Assembly (NCBI GenBank): GCA_039815415.1
Contig: JBCBZH010000046.1
Span: 1 to 20,116, forward strand
Length of the DNA: 20,116 nt
Origin: JBCBZH01 sp039815415
Lineage (GTDB): Bacteria > Bacteroidota > Rhodothermia > Rhodothermales > Rubricoccaceae
Reading direction: 5' to 3'
The notes under the pieces are model-generated. The model had not been told where the DNA came from, ran no database searches, and saw nothing but the letters and a program-made list of their open reading frames with translations. Made by a program: the position numbers and the translations under genes. Position 1 is the stretch's first letter, and every line of letters starts with the position of its first letter. Of this stretch, positions 15,901 to 20,116 are shown one piece after another.

Positions 15901-16123
15901 TGGTCTTGTAGCGGCAGAACAGGTCCTTGATGGTCCGCGCCATCACGTGGTGGATGCCCGGCTTGCCGTTGGCCGTCGGCGGCCCCTCGTGGAAGACGAA
16001 GTGCGGTGCGCCCTCCCGGATCGCCAGTGACTGCGCGAATGTGTCTTCAGCCTCCCACCGGGCCAGGATCTCCTCTTCGACGGCGACGGGGTCGAAGCGT
16101 TCGATCTCGGGATAGCGGGACAT
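12905..16123 (-). CDS. ileS: Isoleucyl-tRNA synthetase, eukaryote-like (IleS2) type
   Basis: 1072 residues from ATG 16123-16121 (MSRYPEIERFDPVAVEEEIL). An upstream in-frame ATG at 16168 would add 15 residues crossing an inverted repeat and is less likely. The class I signatures are HEGPPTANGKPGIHH (45-59; the HIGH box reads GIHH) and KMSKSKGN (609-616). The editing (CP1) domain shows AWTTTPWTIPSNAAM at about 220 and GTGIVHTAPAFGADDF at about 321-336. The length over 1000 residues and the GKPGIHHVMARTIKD context fit the eukaryote-like branch, known for natural tolerance of mupirocin; that property is inferred here. Four exact copies of the iterated 10-mer lie in its 3' half (13316, 13694, 14066, 14605) and none in the 5' half. 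Confidence 0.95.
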   Translation of the reverse strand: MSRYPEIERFDPVAVEEEILARWEAEDTFAQSLAIREGAPHFVFHEGPPTANGKPGIHHVMARTIKDLFCRYKTMQGFRVDRKAGWDTHGLPVEIEVEKELGLEGRHAVEEYGIAEYNAKCRESVLRYKDLWDSLTVRMGYWVDLENPYVTFENDYIESVWNLLQRIWDKGYLTKGHKIQWYSPANGTVLSSHEVSLGYKEVQDVSCTTRARLVGQPDTFLLAWTTTPWTIPSNAAMVVGANIRYVKVRQATVDGGEEYLILAAKRADAVLKGEYEIVEEMTGDALVGLRYEPMWPTFRQRGEDEGAYRVVTATYVTTEDGTGIVHTAPAFGADDFMTGQKEGLPVFNPVEPNGRFEDGFGEIGGLWFKDADRSILRDLAARGLLYREDSYVHNYPHDWRKGTPLMQYPVESWFITTTAIKDRLVELNQQVNWQPEGVGTGRFGQWLENNVDWALSRMRYWGTPLPIWQSDRDPAQREIIGSIAQLREKMGGTFPEEALNPETRQLDLHRPYVDALTWPDGQGGTMRRVEDLIDVWFDSGAMPFAQWHVPFENEEIFRANAPADFIAEGVDQTRGWFYTLHAIAALVDDRLAYKNVVVNGLVLDADGAKMSKSKGNAVDPFAAIDKHGVDPIRWSMMASSPPWENLRYSDAAIEETRRKVFGTLVNTYRFFATYAAIDGFEYDASSTLELVDRTELDRWVLSRLQSTIAEAESALDAYHPTRAARAIEAFIDDLSNWYVRRSRRRFWSKAGAEAGGTEKQAAYETLYECMETVARLMAPISPFVSDWLYRLLTQGSTSVHLTDYPKAASSWLNAELEDRMALARAVVTATLALRNEAAINVRQPLKSVLVVTGVGGVDESVLRSVESIILDEINVKLLETASGDSGVVSKSARPNFKALGRRLGPRMKAASVAIRDLDGAAITQYEADGRLQIELADGSLDLETGDLEITSEGVEGRLVRQESTQSTDGSSVTVTVALDTQLDDALRAEGLAREFVNRVQNLRKEAGFDVSDRIALAYHAPDTIASALATHAETIQAETLASSFDRTDQPDGEATADAALGDQTVTLAVRRV

Positions 16124-16211
16124 GGTCGGGCTGGCGGTGTCAGAAGCGCGGAAACTACCCCCTGACATCCGTTGCGGGCCGTGAAGCGCTGCCCGATTCG
16201 CCAGCCCGACC
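16124..16211. repeat. 13-bp perfect inverted repeat spanning the umuC-ileS gap
   Basis: GGTCGGGCTGGCG (16124-16136) and CGCCAGCCCGACC (16199-16211) are exact reverse complements 62 bp apart. They fill the gap from the base next to the ileS start codon to the first base of the umuC stop codon. Inside, TGTCAG (16138-16143) and CTGACA (16162-16167) form a second dyad. The arms contain CGGGCTGGCG, a one-base variant of the iterated 10-mer. It could be a transcript hairpin that ends umuC mRNA or limits ileS translation. Confidence 0.6.
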
Positions 16212-17536
16212 TATGTCGCTAGACCAACAACTGGCAGATCCTCCCACCGCGTCGTGTAGCGCGGGCTGAGGTGCTGGCGCGACATCGACCACGCCGCATC
16301 TCCCGCCTCGAGCTGGCGGGGGCTTCCCTGCGCGGCCACCACCACGCCGTGACGCCCAAATCGGGCGTTGACGTGGTCCATTGCTGCGAACAGCGCCGGA
16401 TTCTCGGCGATGTGCGGGCGGAACAGATCCGCCTGCGCCGCGCCACGTGGCACCAGCTCGGTTAAGATCACCCCCGCCTTCATGTATCGGTGCGGTCGGC
16501 CTGATGCGTCCTCTGCTCGATGGCAGGTGCGAAGCAGCCGACGCGCCTGCGAGACAATCTCGAACGAGCTGGCGGTGGCGTGCGCAAACGGCTCCATCGC
16601 AGCCCCGTAGTGGTGCGGGCCCTCGCCATTGCGGCCCGTGGTGACGAACACCTGGAGAGCACCTGCTGCGAGATGTTCGGCACGCAGCTTCTCCGCGGCG
16701 CGAGCCGCGTGGTTGGCGACCGCCTCGAGCACGGGCTGCAGCGCATTCGTCTTGGTCCCGAACGACCGCGACCGTACGAGGCTCTTGCGAACCCGAGGCC
16801 TGGTCTCTGGCTCGATGCAGGGGACACCCCTCAGCTCGAGAGCGGTTCGAAGTGCCACGACGGAGAATCGACGCCGAATCTCATGGTCGGCCATCGCAGC
16901 AAACGCTGCCGCCGTGCGGATGCCCGCCGTGTGCAGCCGACGCGCCCAGCGCGGCCCGATACCCCACACGTCCTCGACAGGCAGTGCTGCCAGAAACGCC
17001 TTGCGGTCGGGATGCTGCCAGAAGCAGACCGTTCCGCTGTGATGCCGCGCGTACTCACTGGCCGCCTTGGCCAGCGTCCGTGTCTCAGCGATGGAGACGC
17101 GCACCGGGATGCCCGTCATGCGCAGCACGCTCTGCCGAATGGCCCTCGCCAGCTCGCTGAGACGCTGCCACTCCGCCTCGGGCGACGTGGTCTCTCGGCG
17201 AAACCAGAGGAACGCCTCGTCGATGGAGCTGCGCTCGACGCGCGGGGTGAAGCGCTCCAGAACGCTCATCACCCGGCGCGAGAGATCCGCGTAGAGCGCG
17301 TAGTTGGAGCTGAACACCGCCACGCCGTCGCGCTCGAGCTGGCGACGGATCTTGAAGTACGGGGCGGCCATCGGCACGCCGAGGGCCTTGGCCTCCTCGG
17401 TCCGCGAGATGATGCAGCCGTCGTTGTTGGAGAGCACCACCAGCGGCACATCCTCCAGATCGGGCCGGAAGGCACGCTCGCACGATCCGTAGAACGAGGC
17501 ACAATCCACCAGGGCGACGAGCTGGCGAACACTCAC
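16211..17536 (-). CDS. umuC: DNA polymerase V catalytic subunit UmuC (Y-family)
   Basis: 441 residues from GTG 17536-17534, which overlaps the umuD stop as GTGA. Y-family residues are visible: Asp11 in ALVDCASFYGSCE (with Tyr16 at the steric gate position), NNDGCIISRTEEAK (38-50), and Asp106-Glu107 in RSSIDEAF. The helix-hairpin-helix region is DVWGIGPRWARRLHTAGI. QADLF (368-372) fits the sliding-clamp binding motif. The enzyme carries out error-prone synthesis past lesions during the SOS response, with processed UmuD. Length and order (umuD then umuC) match the standard operon. Four exact copies of the iterated 10-mer lie within it (16309, 16565, 17147, 17335), plus one spanning residues 4-7 (17518). 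Confidence 0.95.
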   Translation of the reverse strand: MSVRQLVALVDCASFYGSCERAFRPDLEDVPLVVLSNNDGCIISRTEEAKALGVPMAAPYFKIRRQLERDGVAVFSSNYALYADLSRRVMSVLERFTPRVERSSIDEAFLWFRRETTSPEAEWQRLSELARAIRQSVLRMTGIPVRVSIAETRTLAKAASEYARHHSGTVCFWQHPDRKAFLAALPVEDVWGIGPRWARRLHTAGIRTAAAFAAMADHEIRRRFSVVALRTALELRGVPCIEPETRPRVRKSLVRSRSFGTKTNALQPVLEAVANHAARAAEKLRAEHLAAGALQVFVTTGRNGEGPHHYGAAMEPFAHATASSFEIVSQARRLLRTCHRAEDASGRPHRYMKAGVILTELVPRGAAQADLFRPHIAENPALFAAMDHVNARFGRHGVVVAAQGSPRQLEAGDAAWSMSRQHLSPRYTTRWEDLPVVGLAT

Positions 17537-18036
17537 CCTCCGCACCGGAACGTGTGGACGGCGTGCGTCACCACGCCGTAGATCACCAGCTCGTGGCCAG
17601 GCAACACCTCGATGGAGGCGTAGGCATCGTTCTCGGGCACTAGCCACGCCTGCCGCCTGCGCCGGACGTAGCGCTTGAGCGTGAACTCCCCATCCAGAGC
17701 AGCAATCACAACGTCGCCACTTCGGGGATCGAGGCCGCGCTTGACCACCAGCACATCGCCCGGAAAGATGCCGATGCCCGTCATCGACTCCCCCTCTGCA
17801 CGGAAGTAGTACGTCCCGATATCCGCATTCACCAGCTCGTTGAGGTCGAGGAGCTGATCGACGTAGTCGTCGGCAGGCGATGGAAACCCTGCTGGGATGC
17901 GGGTGAGCAGGAGCGGAAGCCGGACAGGCTCCGACGAGACATGCGGACCGAGAGGGACGGCTGCCACAGGCGCGGTGGGAGATGAAGCCCCAAGGACGCT
18001 AGTAGGGGCTGACAACCGAGCCGTCAGCGTGTGCAA
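17533..18036 (-). CDS. umuD: UmuD-like S24 self-cleaving peptidase, pol V subunit
   Basis: 167 residues if started at TTG 18036-18034; no ATG fits the frame. E. coli UmuD has 139 residues, so the first 25 or so residues may not be translated and the start is uncertain. The LexA/UmuD features are the cleavage site Ala49-Gly50 (TRIPAGFPSPADDY), the nucleophile Ser84 (AEGESMTGIGIFPGD) and the general base Lys121 (EFTLKRYVR). RecA-stimulated self-cleavage should yield UmuD', which joins UmuC. It overlaps umuC by 4 bp. An ACATGT-centred palindrome lies at its start. It has no exact copy of the iterated 10-mer. Confidence 0.9.
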   Translation of the reverse strand: MHTLTARLSAPTSVLGASSPTAPVAAVPLGPHVSSEPVRLPLLLTRIPAGFPSPADDYVDQLLDLNELVNADIGTYYFRAEGESMTGIGIFPGDVLVVKRGLDPRSGDVVIAALDGEFTLKRYVRRRRQAWLVPENDAYASIEVLPGHELVIYGVVTHAVHTFRCGG

Positions 18037-18048
18037 AACATGTCTTGC
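18033..18048. promoter_or_regulatory. Near-perfect palindrome at the umuD start, candidate LexA-type operator
   Basis: GCAAAACATGTCTTGC: 7 of 8 pairs are symmetric around ACATGT. It lies exactly where an SOS operator for umuDC would be expected, overlapping the presumed TTG codon. It does not match the E. coli (CTGT-n8-ACAG) or Bacillus (CGAAC-n4-GTTCG) LexA boxes. The role is inferred from position and symmetry only. Confidence 0.35.
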
Positions 18049-18171
18049 GATCTAAGCCGCGATGGACGACACGCCAAACGTGCCCTCCGCATCTCGCTCG
18101 ACGATGATGACGTGGCCCCAGAATTGACCCCAACCGTGGAAATAGAGGCCTGAAGTCCTATCGCGAGCGGG
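18037..18171. promoter_or_regulatory. cdd-umuD intergenic region, likely umuDC promoter
   Basis: 135 bp after the cdd stop and before umuD. The umuDC promoter should lie here if the operon is separately controlled, as SOS genes normally are. Besides the palindrome at its left end I see no recognisable promoter elements, and no copy of the iterated 10-mer. Confidence 0.4.
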
Positions 18172-18561
18172 TTAGTCGCGCGTGTACTTCCGGGGCAGCA
18201 GATCCGCGAGCGGGATCGCCGCCAGCTCGTCGCCCTCTGGTACGATCACCGATGCCGCAGGCGCATAGTCCAGCACCAACTCGCGACACATCCCACAGGG
18301 AGACACCACCTCACCTGAGCGCCGCACGGCTACCATCGCCTCGATGTCCGTGTCGCCAGTAGCCGCCGCCATCCCCAGCGCGATGGCCTCCGCGCACACT
18401 GCGATGCGACCGACGTACGCTTCAAGGTGGACCGCTGCAAACGTCTGTCCGGAGCGCGTCCGCACCGCTGCGCCGATCTCGTGAACGTCCTCTTTCCCCC
18501 GGCGAGCGATTACGTCGCGCGCCAGCTCGAGAAGCTGTTGGTCGGCAGTAGACAGACTCAC
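18172..18561 (-). CDS. cdd: Cytidine deaminase-like zinc enzyme
   Basis: 129 residues from GTG 18561-18559, overlapping the gltX stop as GTGA. A longer in-frame ATG inside gltX is out of place. Zinc-site motifs: CAE (Cys56, Glu58 as proton shuttle) and PCGMCREL (Cys89, Cys92), the tetrameric cytidine deaminase pattern. The surrounding residues (FAAVHLEAYVGRIAVCAEAIALGMAAATGD) also resemble the blasticidin-S deaminase branch, so the substrate may be cytidine/deoxycytidine or an antibiotic nucleoside. Length is normal for the family. It is followed by 135 bp before umuD. Two copies of the iterated 10-mer lie in it (18220, 18530). Confidence 0.88.
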   Translation of the reverse strand: MSLSTADQQLLELARDVIARRGKEDVHEIGAAVRTRSGQTFAAVHLEAYVGRIAVCAEAIALGMAAATGDTDIEAMVAVRRSGEVVSPCGMCRELVLDYAPAASVIVPEGDELAAIPLADLLPRKYTRD

Positions 18562-20027
18562 GTCAGCTCGGCGGCTGCGCGCCGAAGGCGCTCGATGACA
18601 GTGTCGCGCCCGATGGTAACGAGGGTCTCGAACATGCCCGCCCCAGCGCTCACACCCGTGGTGGCAAGACGGACCGGGTGGATGACCCGCCCGAACCCGA
18701 CCTCCTCGTCTTCCGCGAGCTGGCGCATGGCGACCTCCGTGGACGCCTCCGTGAACTCCGAGTCGGCTTCCAATCGGTCGGCATAGGTCGCGACGAGGCG
18801 AGCACTGTCGTCCTTCCACCTTTTCTTGAGAGCAGTCTCGTCGTAGCTCGTCACCTCACCAAAGAGGTAGTCGGCATCCGCGAGGTCCGAGGCCTTCTCG
18901 ATGCGCTCGCGGAGAAGTGTCGCCGCAGCCACCAACGCGCTGGCGTCTACGGCCCCGTGCTTCGCCTCGACCTCCGGGCGTGCCCGTACAGCGATCTCCT
19001 CCGGCTCCAGCTCGCGGAGCACCTGCCCGTTGAACCAGTTCAGCTTGTCGAGCGAGAACTGTGCACCACTGGTTCCTATGCGCTCGACCGAGAAGGCCTC
19101 CACCAGCTCGTCGAGGGTGAAGCCCTCCTGCTCGGTGCCGGGATTCCAGCCGAGAAAGGCGAGGAAGTTGACGACGGCCTCGGGCTCGTAGCCTGCCTCG
19201 CGATACTGGCGGACGTTGACCGGAATGCCCAGCCGGTCGGCGCTGCGCTTGGAGAGCTTGCCGCCGGTAGGGCTCATGATGAGCGGCAGGTGCGCGAAGC
19301 GTGGAGGCTTCCAGCCGAGAGCGTCGTAGAGCAGGACGTGCTTGGGGGTGGACGGCAGCCACTCCTCGCCTCGGATCACGTCGGTGATGCCCATCGCGTG
19401 GTCATCCACCACGTTGGCGAGGTGGTAAGTCGGCATCCCGTCGCTCTTGAGGAGCACCTGGTCGTCCACGGTGTCGGTCTCGAAGGCGACCTCGCCACGG
19501 ACGGCGTCCTCGAACCGGACCGTTTGACCCGGCTCCACTTTGAGGCGCACGACGTGGTCATCGCCCGCGTCGAGGCGCTGCTGCACCTGGCCAACGTCCA
19601 GCGTCAACGCGTTGGTCATCTCGCCGCGCGTAGCGGCCGAGTAGCCGGTAGAATCGTGCCCCTCGCGCTGGCGGCGCTCGCGCAGTTCCGCTATCTCCTC
19701 GGCAGTGTCGAAAGCGATGTAAGCGTGACCATCATCGAGGAGCCGGTCTACAGCTTCACGGTAGCGCGCCGTGCGCTCGCTCTGGCGGTACGGCCCTGCA
19801 TCGCCACCCTGTGTGGGGCCCTCGTCCACTGTCAGGCCCGCCCAGGCGAGACTGTCGAGGATATCCTTCTCGGCCTCCGGGACAAACCGCGTCCGGTCCG
19901 TGTCCTCGATGCGGAGCACAAACACTCCGCCCGTCTGGCGGGCAAGCAGGTAGTTGTAGAGCGCCGTGCGGAGGCCGCCGATGTGGAGCAGGCCGGTGGG
20001 GCTGGGGGCGAATCGAACGCGCGTCAT
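18558..20027 (-). CDS. gltX: Glutamyl-tRNA synthetase
   Basis: 489 residues, full length for a bacterial GluRS, from ATG 20027-20025 (MTRVRFAPSPTGLLHIGG). The class I signature HIGG is at 15-18 and KLSKR at 256-260 (GGKLSKRSADRLG). Other conserved blocks: RIEDTDRTR (39-47), PTYHLANVVDDHAMGITDVIRGEEWLPSTPKH (198-229) and the C-terminal anticodon-binding helices. It charges tRNA-Glu (and tRNA-Gln in organisms lacking GlnRS; not decidable here). It overlaps cdd by 4 bp at its end. One exact copy of the iterated 10-mer lies inside (18716), and one lies directly upstream of its start codon. Confidence 0.96.
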   Translation of the reverse strand: MTRVRFAPSPTGLLHIGGLRTALYNYLLARQTGGVFVLRIEDTDRTRFVPEAEKDILDSLAWAGLTVDEGPTQGGDAGPYRQSERTARYREAVDRLLDDGHAYIAFDTAEEIAELRERRQREGHDSTGYSAATRGEMTNALTLDVGQVQQRLDAGDDHVVRLKVEPGQTVRFEDAVRGEVAFETDTVDDQVLLKSDGMPTYHLANVVDDHAMGITDVIRGEEWLPSTPKHVLLYDALGWKPPRFAHLPLIMSPTGGKLSKRSADRLGIPVNVRQYREAGYEPEAVVNFLAFLGWNPGTEQEGFTLDELVEAFSVERIGTSGAQFSLDKLNWFNGQVLRELEPEEIAVRARPEVEAKHGAVDASALVAAATLLRERIEKASDLADADYLFGEVTSYDETALKKRWKDDSARLVATYADRLEADSEFTEASTEVAMRQLAEDEEVGFGRVIHPVRLATTGVSAGAGMFETLVTIGRDTVIERLRRAAAELT

Positions 20028-20116
20028 GCGAGCTGGCGAAATGGGCTCGCCAAGCTAGCGAGGGGGCGGTCTCAAGCTGTCGAAGCCTCAGTGCAAGTGC
20101 TGTGTTCGCCAGCTCG
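20028..20116. promoter_or_regulatory. gltX upstream region with two iterated 10-mers and a small hairpin
   Basis: 89 bp to the window edge. CGAGCTGGCG at 20029-20038 begins 1 bp from the gltX start codon, so on the coding strand the motif sits where a ribosome binding site would be. A second, inverted copy, CGCCAGCTCG, is at 20107-20116. Between them CTCGC (20046-20050) and GCGAG (20058-20062) form a 5-bp stem with loop CAAGCTA. No typical promoter was recognised. Confidence 0.45.

Larger units (their letters stand above)
201..20116. repeat. Highly iterated dispersed 10-mer CGCCAGCTCG (34 exact copies)
   Basis: Exact plus-orientation copies start at 201, 768, 1679, 3257, 3733, 5496, 5738, 6552, 9001, 9614, 9858, 12037, 13316, 17147, 18220, 18530 and 20107. 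Exact minus-orientation copies (CGAGCTGGCG) start at 1119, 3392, 6287, 6433, 6575, 8231, 12126, 12188, 13694, 14066, 14605, 16309, 16565, 17335, 17518, 18716 and 20029. The preceding base is T 15, C 9, G 6, A 4 times. The following base is A 19, T 8, C 6, G 0 times, giving TCGCCAGCTCGA; ten copies match all 12 bases. 26 copies are in genes (about one per 710 bp) and 8 between genes (about one per 205 bp). In genes it is read as ELA 9, RQL 7, ASS 5, RAG 3, PA 1 and SW 1 times, so all six readings occur. Confidence 0.9.

Noticed and set aside
201..20116. Iterated 10-mer as a CRISPR array or insertion-sequence ends
   Set aside because: Spacing is irregular (from tens of bp to 2.2 kb), copies lie inside intact genes, and no transposase or cas gene is present.
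201..20116. Iterated 10-mer as a by-product of common codon pairs such as Glu-Leu-Ala
   Set aside because: Only 9 of 26 genic copies are read as ELA; the others use the five remaining frame/strand readings, and 8 copies are non-coding.
201..20116. Iterated 10-mer as Chi, KOPS or another polarised replication signal
   Set aside because: Orientation is 17 to 17 over 20 kb, whereas such signals are strongly biased to one strand of a replichore.

Overview
The window (about 60% GC) looks like bacterial chromosome of the Bacteroidota/Rhodothermota kind. The reasons are indirect: no clear Shine-Dalgarno sequence precedes the starts I checked, the lspA and lepB products carry long inserts typical of that group, the IleS is of the eukaryote-like type, and a secreted DUF3857-transglutaminase protein is present. 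The genus cannot be told from this sequence.

Layout. 1-1904 (minus): a small HK97 A-domain-like protein, a DUF427 protein and a secreted transglutaminase-like protein cut by the window edge. 1956-2804 (plus): a monoacylglycerol-lipase-like hydrolase, facing a minus-strand tRNA-Arg(CCU) and a glyoxylate/hydroxypyruvate reductase. 4072-6517 (plus): a UMF1-family transporter overlapping a Nif3-like metal protein. 6599-20027 (all minus, in transcription order from the right): gltX, cdd, umuD, umuC, ileS, lspA, a gap of about 0.5 kb, lepA, a secreted protein coupled to lepA, then two tandem lepB genes. These cover tRNA charging, protein export and lipoprotein processing, translation, and SOS mutagenesis. 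Several junctions (gltX/cdd, umuD/umuC, lepA/secreted protein) are 4-base stop/start overlaps, suggesting translational coupling.

The outstanding signal is not a gene. The 10-mer CGCCAGCTCG (reverse complement CGAGCTGGCG) occurs 34 times by hand count, 17 in each orientation, about once per 590 bp; roughly 0.1 copies would be expected by chance. In genes it is read in all six possible ways (as ELA, RQL, RAG, ASS, PA and SW), so it is not a protein motif. It is about 3.5 times denser between genes. The extended consensus is TCGCCAGCTCGA, and G never follows the 10-mer. One perfect 12-bp inverted pair forms a hairpin between converging genes, as paired DNA uptake sequences do in Neisseria. The balanced strand use argues against Chi- or KOPS-type signals. 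I think it is an uptake-sequence-like or HIP1-like highly iterated element; I do not know of a description of this sequence.
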